64,000 nucleotides of DNA from Seriola aureovittata (lineage: Eukaryota; Chordata; Actinopteri; Carangiformes; Carangidae), in the NCBI RefSeq assembly GCF_021018895.1, contig NC_079380.1, positions 2,952,236-3,016,235 on the forward strand. The letters are read 5' to 3'. Numbering within the stretch: the stretch's first letter is position 1; every line of letters starts with the position of its first letter. The position numbers and the translations under genes were made by a program. Under the pieces are notes generated by a model. The model was not told the DNA's origin and made no database searches. It was given only the letters and a program-made list of their open reading frames with translations. Shown in pieces: positions 47,041 to 60,019 of the stretch.

Positions 47041-48544
47041 TCGAGATCTCTGGGTCCAACTGTATGATGACTCCATAGATGGGTTAGTGGTATCAGATCA
47101 GATCTGTCTGGTTCGTCTAGTTAAAGCCATCTCTAGCTGGTGTGTTCACCCTTACAGCCCTACATGCTGAGGTTCTATCAGCACCACAAAGGACTAAAAA
47201 CATGGTCTGCACAGACTCAGTCCAGCTCCGTCAGTGTGCCCAAGCGGCCTAAAATTGGGGCCCATTGCCGAACTCAATCATTCCTCATTCAGCAGTGAAA
47301 AGAGAAACACAACACATGGCCTTTACACTGCTCAGCCGCATGGCTCCTTTTCAGCTAAATAGAAACTAAATAAATATAACCCAGGTCTTGGCTGGAGCAA
47401 ACTGAGGGGCCTCATGTCACCATCTGGCCAAAGATCATCAGCGTGCTACAAGATGAATCACTCAATATTAAAAAGCCATCTCACCTTCCCATGAAACACA
47501 CACACATCCCTCCTCAGCCTTATACAGCTACACCATATGGTACGTAAGAATACAGTGTAAAGTTGTTTTTTTTTACCTTAACTTTATGATGAAGTTTGGG
47601 GTAAAATCAGGGTTAAGTTTAAGTTTAAACATCTCATCCCTTAAACTTCAACCTCTACCTTAAATATAATTCTAACTTTAAAATGTACCTATGAGGTAAT
47701 TTATAATTTGATCTGCTGTACTTTGTGGGACATTTCAGACCCATGAGACAGTAAAAATGGGTCACACACACACACATACAAACACACACAGGTTATAAAT
47801 GATGCTGCTGTGCTTGAAAAAACAAACGAGCTCGTCGCTGAATCTTAGAGCTCTGATTGGAGAAACACAAAACCAGCCAACAGAAAAAACACGCAGCCAC
47901 AATTAGCAACAGAAAAACCATTTATCCCAGTACAAAGGTAAACATGTAGAGACAAGTTAATGAAATTAGAGGGGAGGGAGGGATGGTGGGGTGGGGCTGA
48001 TAAAGCCAGAAAGCAGGAGAGTGCTTTGGACTAACTCTGTGACTTTTTAAATCTACCTACAGTAACGCTGTACAAAACCAAATGACTGTAAATTCAAAGG
48101 TTTTGTTCAATAACTAGCTTCAACATTAACAAAAAAGTAAAGAAGATATGATAGTCCTTTATTCGTCCCACAGTTTCTTTTGCTGTGCTGTGAGGTTCTT
48201 TTCTCCAGAGATAAAAGGCAACACAATTAATAATTAATTATATTTTAATATTTTTGTTTGTTGATTATTCAATTAAAGTAATGTTTCATTAAAATCATAT
48301 TTCTGTTATTTTCAGTTATTTCTGCTAGGCCACTTCACCTGGTGTAGCTACAGATTCAGTGTTAATAGTTGAGTTTTCTGCAGATCTCCTAATTAACTTG
48401 TTGGGAACAAATTAATTAGTTTAATTTTTTAATGTTTTGAACTATTAATAAGGGACTTCAGAAACGTCTATTTTGCAATTTATGCACTTTTGCCTTTGGG
48501 TCACTAGGTGGTGCAAACACAAGTTTACAGAGGAGTCACTATTC

Positions 48545-48546
<2 letters not shown>

Positions 48547-48586
<40 letters not shown>
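48547..48586. repeat. (GT)n microsatellite
   Basis: About 20 units. Confidence 0.95.
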
Positions 48587-48588
<2 letters not shown>

Positions 48589-48696
48589 TAGGCTCTCTAA
48601 ACAGAGGCCTGTGACTGTCCAGTCAAATGAGAAATGAGAGATGCTGACATTGTTACATTCATCTTGGTCAGTTTCAGTTATTATGGTGTATGATAA

Positions 48697-48697
48697 C

Positions 48698-48733
<36 letters not shown>
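48697..48733. repeat. (AAT)n microsatellite
   Basis: About 12 units. Confidence 0.95.
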
Positions 48734-48734
<1 letters not shown>

Positions 48735-48905
48735 TAATAACGTGGGTAAGTGCATGTGTTAACGGGTTAACGAGTGGTTTATGGAAAATTGGTAAAATTC
48801 ATCATTGCATCGTTGTTACCATGGCTATGCTATGCTCTTTATGGTTATGTGTTGTTGAGACAACCATGGCGCCTTGATCTGCTTTGATCAAATTGTGACC
48901 ACTCT

Positions 48906-48908
<3 letters not shown>

Positions 48909-48960
<52 letters not shown>
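48909..48960. repeat. (CA)n microsatellite
   Basis: About 26 pure units. Confidence 0.95.
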
Positions 48961-48965
<5 letters not shown>

Positions 48966-49068
48966 GGCTTGTTGTCAATAACTGTCACAGTGTCATTCAC
49001 ACACATTTTTATTTTCACACGCACACAGACACACAGGCTTTCAAATGTTTCTCACTGACCGTCATAGG

Positions 49069-49071
<3 letters not shown>

Positions 49072-49111
<40 letters not shown>

Positions 49112-49119
49112 ACACACAG
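49072..49119. repeat. (CA)n microsatellite
   Basis: About 23 units with one GA interruption. Confidence 0.95.
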
Positions 49120-50044
49120 TGGTCTGAATGGCTGTCTGTTCCGCTTGTCTAAAATGGCCAAAGGGTGTTCAGGACAAAGGGGGAGTGACAGGCCTTTCTG
49201 ATTGGTCATGGCAGACTTTGAGTGACATGTGATGGCAGCTGGGTGGGGTGTGTGTGTGGGAGCCGCGCTGCCTCACAGCTGTGTGTTTGTGTTTGTGTGT
49301 TGAGCTGTTGTTGCTGACCAGCACAGACTAGACAGTGTAACAAAGAAACTGTGAAGACTTTCTACCACAGTCAGACAGAAGCTTCAACGTACAACAACTG
49401 CAGACTGATGTTATTTAAACTTAAGGTGCTTTAAGATGATGTGAATAAAGTAAGTTTTAATTCTTTAACTGACAGTTCGACTATATTAAGTTCTTAAATG
49501 TCACCTGACACTTCGACTGCTGACACATCAACGCCACTTCAAATTACTTTTCAACTCCTTTCAGTGCTCATGAAACTTCTCACGCATTCAGATCTCAGAG
49601 CTACAGGCAACAAAAACACATTTAGCTCTTTCAGATCCCTTTAAACACAATTTACATCAACTGCTTTCATTGTTTACACTGTTTTTTTTTAACTGATAGC
49701 ATCCTTAAGTTTATGCACTTCCACTGGCTATGATTTCTTTCTCAACTGACTCTTCCATCTAAATCTATTCAGTTTTCAAAGTCATCTACCAGGAATGTGT
49801 GCTTGCATCTGATTGGCCAATGCAGCGACTTGCAAGCTGACAATGTGTTATCCTGTAGCTAAAGCTGTACCAGGCTGAACTTTCAGTACGTTTTCTCAGA
49901 GCCCACTGCACTGACACCCCCATGGCATCAGTGGACTGACTCTATTCAAATGAATGAGAGGGCTGTGTTGTGTTTGTGTGGGTCTGAATGTGGCCTAAAG
50001 TGCAGGCTCAGTGACTGTGTGTAGCTTCCCAGAGTCTCGTCAAT

Positions 50045-50160
50045 ACAGTGAGGTGAACCTTTAATTTACCGATACGAGCTTAATATCAACCTTCTCATCC
50101 CGCTCTAGGAAAGAAAGCAAATAATTATGTTCCCAAAAATTTTTAATTACTCCTTTTACA
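50045..50160 (+). repeat. Dispersed repeat family B, copy 4 (3' end)
   Basis: CCTTCTCATCCCGCTCTAGGAAAG and TTCCCAAAAATTTTTAATTACTCC match the family end. Confidence 0.5.
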
Positions 50161-50659
50161 ATAATAGCAGCTAATTAACACAGGTTTTCACTGTTTCTCA
50201 TTATTATGCATGATCATAAATCTCATTTGTTACTAATCCTTCTGTAAATCCTCCCAGCCCAAAACTACTTAGGGGTTTTCCCAAACATAATCAATGGGTC
50301 ATGTTCAGAGACAACGATTTTCTGAATTTCTGAACTGCACCAGGGTCACTGGTAGGGGGTTGGAGTGCAGGGTTCACATCCTGACTCCCTTCTGCGGCTT
50401 GGTTTATCACTTTGGTTAAGGTTTGGAAGATTTTGGTTTTGGTTAAATATTAATAAACATATTGTGTCGCTCGTCACTGTGAACTTTTTCTATATTAAAT
50501 CAGATCACAATATTTCTCTATCCTTAACTAAGTGCTGCCAGTGCATAAATATAACAATAAAAAGTGAAATAATGCTGGACTCAGTACAAGTGGATTTAGT
50601 ATTTCAACATTTTATATTTTGGTGGAAAACAAATGAAATATGTTGTTAGTGAACATGTT

Positions 50660-51560
50660 GCTGATGGTTTTCAAGCGAGCCATCTTACCATCAGAAATTG
50701 GTTGCCACAGGGATACTTGGTCCATTGTTGTTTACATTACACATAAATAACATAATTGTTCCTAATCAATACTTCAATGTTCACTTTTTTGCTGATTACA
50801 CAATTTTATATAACGCCAGATCCACCCCAGCCCAAGCCCTGACTCGTCTTCAGTCTGCTTTTTTTTTTTACTTCCAATGGTCTCTCCTTAATCACTAATT
50901 ATTATCTTAAATGCAGAAACAAACAAGTATGTGGGTTTCTCCACCTCCAGCAGTGACTCTGACCATTAAAATCTTGAACAGCACTCATATTACTCTTATT
51001 GTTTTATACAGAAAAGAGACTATCATAAAGACTATCATTCAAGGTTCATATTCAAGACTTGATTCAGAAATTAAAAATCATATAAAATTAAAAGATATTT
51101 GTCTTCTTCCTTCTTTGTCTCACACACACATCCTTACAGTCAATAAGAAACAGACATCTCACGTTATATTTATAAATCTCTGCTGTTAAAGCTTCCAAAC
51201 CTCTTCACATCTTTCTCATTTAAATCCACAGAACACCATCCAGTAACTATTTAACCCTCGACATCCCTCATGTTCACACTAATATTAGCAGAACTGCTTT
51301 CAGGTACTTTGCACCATTTAAATAAAATGAACTACAAACTGCCCTCAAACTGGAGTCTTACATTCCCAGAGGAGACTTTAAAGCGTTTATTATTTGATGT
51401 ATTGTAATGTTTTTGTTAATTCCTTGTTTCTCAGCTTCTTGTATTGTATAGTTCTGTTGTCTTTGTTGTCGATTGTCTCTTGTTCTCAGGTCTCTCTGAA
51501 AAAAGAGATTTTCATCTCAATGAGACTGCCTGAGTAAATACAGAGTAAATAAAATTTAAC
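50660..51560 (+). mobile_element. L2-like LINE 3' fragment with RT remnant
   Basis: ILGPLLFTLHINNI and HFFADYTILYNA correspond to the RT palm (family form FADDT; the second catalytic Asp is Tyr here). Degraded coding sequence follows and the end reads CTCTCTGAAAAAAGAGATTTTCATCTCAATGAGACTGCCTG...TAAATAAAAT, an L2/CR1-type 3' terminus. Confidence 0.78.
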
Positions 51561-51796
51561 TGAGATGTTTAGAATCAACATTTTACAACTTTCCAAATAC
51601 ATGAATTAACAACATGTCTTGATTAACAGAAAAAGTAGATCAGTCAGCATTACATTTCAGCGTTAGGAGACAGTGTTGCTAAGCTACATGCTATACACTC
51701 TGACTTTACACAATGTCAACAACAGTTCAGTTGCATCAATCAGCATCAATCTATATTCAGCACTCTGCATGTAATCTTGTCACAGTGAACGGTTTA

Positions 51797-51995
51797 TGAT
51801 GATGATGATGATGATGAGCAATAAAGATAATAATTTTTACTTTATTTATGTAGAGTATTAATTGTATGAAGCTATGTATTAAGTAACTACACAGAAATAT
51901 AACAGTAACTTGAACAGGTCCAAATCCTGATGATGATGATCATGATGATGATGATGATGATCATCATGATGACGATGATGATCATGATGATGATG
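51797..51995. repeat. GAT/ATC trinucleotide tracts
   Basis: (GAT)n at 51797-51816 and an interrupted GAT/ATC tract with TGATCA palindromes at 51930-51995. Confidence 0.9.
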
Positions 51996-52054
51996 GTAGT
52001 GATGATGGTAGCTCTCACTGTACATGTGTGTGAGATTAACTCTCTGACTTCTTA

Positions 52055-52059
<5 letters not shown>

Positions 52060-52099
<40 letters not shown>
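52060..52099. repeat. (GT)n microsatellite
   Basis: About 20 units, one GG interruption near its start. Confidence 0.95.
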
Positions 52100-52102
<3 letters not shown>

Positions 52103-52169
52103 TTCTGAATAAAATACAGCTAATTGCAACCACTTGTTAAGGTCTGAGGTCTGTATCTCTTCTTATGTC

Positions 52170-52173
<4 letters not shown>

Positions 52174-52212
<39 letters not shown>
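52174..52212. repeat. (CA)n microsatellite
   Basis: About 19 units. Confidence 0.95.
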
Positions 52213-52214
<2 letters not shown>

Positions 52215-52411
52215 TCTCTCCACAGAAAGTCATTATTCGTAGGATAAACGTAGAGCCAGTCATTAACCTACAACTCTTTGAGACTCATATATCACACACA
52301 CACCCACACATAAACACACGCACACCATCATGTTCAAGCTAATCATGAGCCAGTGTTCATTTATAATCAATCTCAGATGCTTGACACTGGCTGTAAATAA
52401 ACAGACCTGTG

Positions 52412-52414
<3 letters not shown>

Positions 52415-52461
<47 letters not shown>
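52415..52461. repeat. (GT)n microsatellite
   Basis: About 23 units. Confidence 0.95.
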
Positions 52462-52462
<1 letters not shown>

Positions 52463-52588
52463 TTTCCATATGGCTGGTGTGGAATGAGAAGCAGGAAAGC
52501 AATCCCGGCATCTATCCATCACTTTGACCATGCTACAATCCATGTGCTGTGATTTGCCTACTCAATCTGGATGTGTGTTTGTGTGTTT

Positions 52589-52590
<2 letters not shown>

Positions 52591-52633
<43 letters not shown>
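52591..52633. repeat. (GT)n microsatellite
   Basis: About 21 units. Confidence 0.95.
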
Positions 52634-55175
52634 GTAATGTTTAACACATGTCTGTCGTGGTGGAGCTCACTTTGTTAAGCTCTGCTCAGACTCACATTAC
52701 AACATGTCTTGGTATAACCACAGCTGGTCACTGTTGAGCAGTCCAGAGCTGAGCTGCCTCCTCAGGGGGAATCATGACAGTTAGCAAGACCCACTGACTG
52801 TCAAAAGTGGAGTGAGGATTTTAACATACTATTTTACAGTAAATCACTTTATAGCTTTATAGCACAAAATGCTAAATCACTATCTTTCTTACACATACAG
52901 AATTCCATTTGAAATTATGTAAAATTGTTAAAGTTGTGTAAAGTTGTTTTTGATGCCAGACACTTTTTTTTGATGAAGATACCTGCGTTTTGACCATCAA
53001 CGCTATTATGTGTTATAATACCTGACAAATTGGTCCTAGCCCACCAGTCCCGACTCCTGAGATAAGAACCTCTGATGGCCTAGAAGCTACAGTCTGTAGC
53101 CGAATGGTGAAACACAAGTCTTACACTGTCGCTGATCTGCTGTGGAGAAGCAAGTGTGTGTGTTCAAACCGGCTGCGTCTCTGCAGCAACGCAATGACAT
53201 AGAGTCTGCAGGTTAGTGCAATGTTGGATTTCTTTATATTATAAAGTAATTTTGTATTTATTTTTGACAGAAAATGTCACTAAAATTTCACCATCTGCAA
53301 ATGCAGCTGCTAAAATGGTTAAAAAAAATATATAAAATAATATATATATAAAATATATTTTTTCATGTCTGTACTCAAATTCAGCCTAGACATAGAAGCT
53401 ATAGTGGAAGGTGTCAGTTTCATGTAATGTTACTGGTATGATGTCTATATGACTATGGTCTTTTCCCTGTCCATTTTTGCTGCGGGACATGTGCATCACA
53501 GGTGAAAACTAGGAAACTAGGTGGGACGCCGAATATCTAAATCACGCAACACAGCTGCGAGACAACATTATTCCTCTTTAAAGTTGGTATGGCAACATTT
53601 ACCAAAAGATCTTTAACATATCAAGGACATATCGAGCGATAATCTCATTAATTTTATACCAGTCATTTGTTGACAGTAATATTTGCAACAAACATCTTGT
53701 TGCACTTAATTTACACCTGAGCCTAAAAAGGCCTCTGACAAAGAAAGAGATAAAGTTTGTATCTGCTCCATCAGTGTCATTCGTGCGGCCAATCCCAGTG
53801 GATCAGTCCAAGGTTGAATTTCTTTCCCAGTCCAACTGTGGACCAGAGCTAATACTGGTCTGGCTTTACAGAGATGGAGAGACTTTTGATCTGCTAAAGG
53901 GTCCAGCTTGACTCAGAACTGGCTTTTCTTCTCCTCCATGTTTCAGTAAGTTGATGGCTACATAATGTTACATGTCTATTTTCATTAGTGACAAAAGACA
54001 TGATAATGTTAGCTAACCTGCTGTTACTGATATTATGAATGTGTTGAGTAAATGTTGCTATTGCTATCTGGCTAATCCATGGAGCATATCACAGTAATTC
54101 TAGCTTTAGCTAATGGTTGTGTCTAGATTGTTTTTTGTTGGCTCTTGTGTACACAGGGTAACTTCATTCAGTTGTGCTTGTTATTGTGATTTGTAGTACT
54201 TTGCTGTGAACATGAATGGAGGTGTGGCCACCGAAGCATTTGTTTTGGTTTGAGATCTAGTGCAACATTTACTGGCAGTGAATTTCATATGTACAAACTT
54301 TAACTTTGATACTTTCACAACATTTTGGTGCCTTCACTAATGTACTTCATGCAGGACTTTCTATGTAATGGAGTTCCATGCAAAGGAGCATTTTTATGTC
54401 ATGGAGTAGATACTGCTGGAATACTTCTAGCACTGGTATGACGTGTGGAAGTGACAATAAAGCTGAGCTTGAACTTGAAAGCAATGACTTATCACAATTT
54501 TGGTTTTATATCTGTTGCTAATGTTGTTGTTGTATTGTTTTTATAATGGCATAGTAGTTGAGATCATCAAGGATAGCAAAATTGCTAACAGTTTAGCCAA
54601 ATAGCTACTATTTCATTAAACAACCTTTGTCTTAAACAAAACCACAAGTGTTGTATCTGGTCTATTTATTGGCCTACTTCCTCCTAATCTCTGAGGTTCT
54701 AGATGTGATGGAAACAGAAACACTAATGCAAGAACTCTTTAGTTCCCGGGTTTAATAAGGCACTTATCACTGTTCATGTTTTAAAGGCTTAATTTTTTAA
54801 ATAGTTTCTAAAGAGGATATTCTTCTTTAAAGTCCCAGTACTACTGTTTGTTGAGGACAGTTAGCTAAGAATGGTCTTTTGACAGAATCAAAGTTTCAGC
54901 AGTAGTAGAATTAATGGTACTTTTTTTTTAAGAGCAATTACTGACACAGGTTAAATTTGGTCTGTTACAGTTATGTTAATTTGACCATTTTTTAATCCTG
55001 AACACCTAAATTTAAAGTATATATATAAGCTTGGTGTAATTGAAGTAGATGTTTGGTACCAGTTACTACTGATGTAGTGGAAAGTTAAACTTTGGAGATG
55101 GTTTATGAATAAAGATATAAATAATGATAAAGATGCTTAAGTACTACATTACTGATTAAGAAGTGAAGGAGGAGG

Positions 55176-55178
<3 letters not shown>

Positions 55179-55214
<36 letters not shown>
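55179..55214. repeat. (TC)n microsatellite
   Basis: About 18 units. Confidence 0.95.
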
Positions 55215-55217
<3 letters not shown>

Positions 55218-55466
55218 GTCCCTACTCTCTCTGGTGGTCTCTCTCTATTTTCTCCTCCATCCATTCATTCCCAGATGGACAGATTGTCCTGGTACTCGCC
55301 CTCTGGTCACATTTGACCTGGAAGTGCTGTGATTGGTCCAAAGGTCATACAGCTGGCTTCTCATTGGTGGAAAGGTCATTCCTTTGGCCTCCGAAGGTCC
55401 CAACCCCATCCATCACTGTCACGGAGGCTTCTGTGGACACCATTATTAAAAGTCACTCTGTGTGTG

Positions 55467-55506
<40 letters not shown>

Positions 55507-55516
55507 TGTGTGTGTT
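55467..55516. repeat. (GT)n microsatellite
   Basis: About 24 units with TTT interruptions at the end. Confidence 0.95.
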
Positions 55517-55734
55517 TCTTAATGCCTGTGTGAATATGCCTTGGCTTGTTTAATGCAGGGAGAAACAAGCATGAGTCTTGTCTAAATGCTTCTATACTAC
55601 TTTCTGTTTGTAAAACTGCCAATAACAAAAAAATAGACCCAAAATACGAACCTAGACTACCCACACACTTTCTTTTGTAACTGTCTCTTCACAACTCCAT
55701 GACTCAGGAAGCAGTCACACTTTTTCATTCTGAG

Positions 55735-56010
55735 GAGTTATATTGGTTGGTCACTCAAAGTGGCCACGCCCTCAATTACACATAACTTTAAGCCTTAATA
55801 AAATGTAAACCGGTGAGTTATATAAACAGTTGTCATGAAGGAAGAAATTAGCTATAGAGACCAAAACTGTTTCCTGTACCAGGCTGTAAACATGTTTATT
55901 TCTGCTGTAAAGTTAGACATATTAACATGGGAGTCTTTGGGGATTGACTCACTGTTGGAGCCAGACTCTAATGGTCATTAGACAAACGCAATTTTTTGGT
56001 CCTTCACTTT
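55735..56010 (+). repeat. Dispersed repeat family A, copy 3
   Basis: Matches the minus strand of copy 1 over CTTAATAAAATGTAAACCGGTGAG, GTCATGAAGGAAGAAATTA, CAGGCTGTAAACATG and GGGGATTGACTCACTG. Confidence 0.75.
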
Positions 56011-56204
56011 TGGCTTAATGTTTCAGCCCCAGAGGTTGATGCTTGATAGGAATACATGGATCAGTAGAGCTATGACTCTCTGTAAGCCTGGCTACACTGC
56101 TGAAAAGAAAGTTTTTTTTTTTAATTTTCCTCTGTTAATGATGAGTAATATGCAGCTGTGATTACAGAGTGTAATCCTACATGTTTTAAAATTATCCTTA
56201 TCCT

Positions 56205-56370
56205 TTTTTTTTGGGGGGGGGGGGTGTGCCTTTATTATAGTAGCAGTGAGAGAGAGTTAGGTTGGGAGAGAGGGGATGACATGCAGCAAAGGGCTGTGGG
56301 TCAGATTTGAACCCAAGCACTGATCGAGTCCATACGCGCTCTACCAGGTGAGCCACCGAGCTGCCCAGAT
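56205..56370 (-). mobile_element. tRNA-derived SINE, second copy
   Basis: Minus strand: A-box-like TGGCTCACCTGG (56355-56344), B box GGGTTCAAATC (56314-56304), then CCCTTTGCTGCATGTCATCCCCTCTCTCCC and a tail of AATAAAGGCACACC with homopolymers. Same 3' body (TGCATGTCAT) as the SINE at 1515, but a different tRNA-like head. Confidence 0.85.
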
Positions 56371-56459
56371 TAGTCATATCCTTTAAAGTGTTTGCAATGG
56401 TTTTTTTTACTTGGGAATTATACCATGGAGCTAACATGCTTTGTTTTAATTATCTTCTT

Positions 56460-56830
56460 TTTTTTACAGGGGCAATAGAGTTGAGTGTCATTTGTATTGA
56501 GCCTGCAGCTCTATCAACCAGATGGTCAATTTGGGAGGGACTAAAGTTCGTATAGGAGTCCTCTGCTATATTGAGACATGGCATTGAATTAAATGCTTAT
56601 GTAATCACTTCCACAGATTTAGCTACAGCGCCATCACATACACATTTAGTGTGGGGACTTTTGCCTAATGGTGTGTAGTCCACTAATAGTAATTGAAAAA
56701 CAATGATCCGATAAAAGAGGATTTTGTGGAAAGACTATTAAATGTTCAATTTTGATGCCATTTACCAAAACAAGGTGGAGTTAAAACAGTGAGTGATTTG
56801 ATTTACAAAAAGCCAGTAATGAGATAAAAT
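56460..56830 (-). mobile_element. LINE endonuclease-domain fragment
   Basis: Minus-strand frame near 56770-56640 reads HLVLVNGIKIEHLIVF and then PQNPLLSDHCFSITIS, the C-terminal end of an APE-type endonuclease with the SDH motif. A stop lies just upstream in frame. Decayed. Confidence 0.65.
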
Positions 56831-57419
56831 CATTGTCAACATCCATATGAACATCACTACTATAATTGCTATAATATATTATGGGCCAGCAGCATGGTAC
56901 ACTAACACAAAATTGGTTGTAAGATTTTTCAGCTTGGGTGTGAAACACTGACACTAAGGCTTTTAAATGAGTTATAATTAAGTTTAGGTTTAGTTTTGAT
57001 TAGTTGAAGATTACTGCAGGGCAGTGGATTCATTTAGGCTGACATATTCTTCATGACACAGCCAGGTTTCAGTAAGACAAAGTAAATGAATAAGACTCCA
57101 CATTTAACTCTCCTATTTGTTGTACTTTTACAGTGGTGGTGTTCATTCTTGTTCAGTTTTTATGTATAATTTTGGGAATGTTTTGTTCATGTTACTATTA
57201 GTATGGTTTTGTGTTTGAATTATATCTCATTTATAATAGCTGTAGTAATTAATGTTAGAATAAACTGAATTCTCACTGTGCTAGAGCTGTCATATATTGT
57301 GTAATTTAAAGCTCCATATTTTCCTCTTCTCCAGTATTTTATTTGAAGTTGATCCATACGAAGATATCTTTGTAGTTTATGAATCAAAAAACATCTCAGT
57401 GTAGTTTTACATCTTCTCT

Positions 57420-57780
57420 CTCAGGCTTCTCTGTGGAGCTTTAGTAACAACAGATCAGTAAGCCAATTAGAAGAGAGGAAGCTCTGAGCGTCTCTTTTGA
57501 TTGGCTGACTGTTAACATATATAGCAGATTTCAGATAAAACACTCCAGGTGGGCGGGGCTTAGGGCCTGGCTGAGAGCAGTGACAGCTTTGTTGTGACAT
57601 CACAAAGTTCCAGAAGTCCTGACGGCTGGTTTTAAGGCTCAGTTTCTGAATACAGGCTGTGTGCATTTCTCTGTGGACTTTGATACTTTCACAGTATTAA
57701 TATAGAACCTAGACCTGCTTTATAATCAAACAACACATGGACATCTACCTTTAGACTATATGGACCTTTAACAGCATAAG
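57420..57780 (+). repeat. Probable dispersed repeat
   Basis: GTTGTGACATCACAAAGTTCCAG, TTTCTGAATACAGGCTGTGTGCATTTCTCTG and TATATGGACCTTTAAC are phrases I recall from an abundant fish repeat. No second copy seen in this window. Confidence 0.45.
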
Positions 57781-59090
57781 CCATGGTTTTAGAAAAACTC
57801 TCTCTCTGAGATCAACTTTAGCTCACCACTGCACGTGCTGTGTCTGACTAAAGCTCAGATGTCTTCCGAGCTTCAAACAGCCTGTGGTACGAGGGACTGT
57901 CTATGGACCACAGTCATCATGCTGTCATCCTTCCCCACATGCTGCCATAGGTACTGTCCGTGCATTATATTATGTCATTGGGCGTTCCAAAGCACCAGAA
58001 TTAATCTAACTCAGCCCTTCAAGTAAAGCGCCCCTAAACCATTTGTACCCTATTGCTTTATCATGCGTTCTGATTATTCAAATGTATTATTTTATGTGAA
58101 TAAAACTCTCATATTCATAGTAACTTCAGTCATTGATCCTGCCATCTTTGATTAGTGGTGATTGGTCTTTGAGTGTCTTGACTTCAGAAACCAGTATCAT
58201 TAGGTCATTTATTTCATCTGTTATTATTAGACTATTGTCCTACTATTGGCCATTGTCAATATCCTAATTTGATTATTCATCACATTCATCTTCTCCGTCT
58301 GTTCGTATTGTGAATGAATTACAAATAACAATAGAATAAAAAAACAATAGTGACAGAGAGAAATTGTCCTGACTCCTCCTTTTAATATCAGAGACCCTGA
58401 AGTTCCCAAAAACTAGATGAGGAACTGTGTCCCACTATATATGATGTGACACCACAAAACCACAACAAAAGATCACATAACTCTAGTTACTGGTTACCTG
58501 TCAGTTTTAGAGTTGATTTCAGATTTTCACATCACTTTTAAAGTGTTTCATTGTTTGGCTCCTACTTTTTGTCTTATAGTTTCAGTTTCCTTGCTGCACT
58601 TTATTTTATGCCATTAACTGTGCTTTCTCATATTTTTTTCATTTGTTTATTTTGTTGTTGTTCTAATCATATTCGGGGCCTTATACCAACTTTCATACTG
58701 TTTTTTTTTAATTTTATTTTATTTTCATGATTCTTTTTTAAGGTGGTGTTAATTCCTTTATTTGCTTTCCTCTGTAAAACACTGTGTAACATTGTTTCAA
58801 AATGTGTTATATAAATAAATTATTGTTATGCAGAAGCTTAAAAAGAATTGTTAAATTAAAAAGATGAACATGCTCCTTTATATAACAGATCCATTTATTA
58901 ATTTGAAGAACACACACATAGGAACACAAGGCTCAAATGGATGTTGTGGTAGTTGCATAGTGTTACAGAATCAATACATCCTTTGAATCTGCTTATCACA
59001 CATAAACACACACCCACGCCACCCGAGAACTGCCGCTGTTACATGAGGCTAATCCATTAGCATGCCACTATCAGGGCTGATAAGTTTGTG

Positions 59091-59093
<3 letters not shown>

Positions 59094-59124
<31 letters not shown>
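59094..59124. repeat. (GT)n microsatellite
   Basis: About 15 units. Confidence 0.95.
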
Positions 59125-59125
<1 letters not shown>

Positions 59126-59454
59126 AGACGTCCAGATTGGCAATATCTCCTCACATCCTGCGACCTGATGGGGCTCCTGTTTATTTCCTTTCTCTTCTTC
59201 TTTGGAGAGTGTTTAGTTGATTGAGAGTGTTTAGAGATTCTGGTTGTACTGTGTGAAGAGTGATGTATTAATAACACGGATCAGTGATCAGAGAAATAAA
59301 CACAGAATAGCCTGAACCCAAATACAACCCAGAGGTAAGTGACAATCTGTCCAGTCCACATCGTCCAAATATACAACAACAAGAAAAAGAATAGGATCTG
59401 GAGCAAATAACTTGACTTCCTGCTGAGTTTTGAGATCATAGTATTAAGTCTAAA

Positions 59455-59478
59455 CACACACACACACACACACACACA
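59455..59478. repeat. (CA)n microsatellite
   Basis: About 12 units. Confidence 0.9.
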
Positions 59479-60019
59479 TTGGCTGTGTCTCAATTCAAAG
59501 GCCGCATCCTTCAGAGTCTGTGTTTGAAGACGTGGCGTGACTAGACCGTACCATTTCAAATCCATCCTTTTCCTATCCTAACCTATCCCAAGATTCATTG
59601 CCCCACTAGTAATGAAAATACTATGGCAACGAACATCACAGACAGAGAGTCAGAGGATTACCCTTTTAAATGTAAGTATTGGGTTTCAGCTGAGTTCAAC
59701 AGCTAACGGTACAACTATTAAAACCAAGGGCCCTTAAACCTCAAATGTTTGTGAAAAAAAGCTACGTGTTGTGAAGGTTGCTAGGTGACAGGAGCCGCGC
59801 TTCGCGATGCAACGGTTAGGGATGGCACAGCTGGTGACGCAAAAATTCTCCGTGGGCGACACCGTCTCATTTCAGTTCGGCCGAAAACCACATCCTCAGG
59901 GCTGCAGCTATTCTCTACGCACGCAGTCTGTCAGTATGTTGCTAACTAGCTACAGTCTGCGTCTGTACAGTTGGCACATAAAAAGACTCAACATTAACCC
60001 TCTGGTGGTCAAATCTGAG

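Noticed and set aside
51879..52133. His/Asp-rich frame near 52 kb
   Set aside because: Product of the GAT/ATC and GT microsatellites, not a gene.
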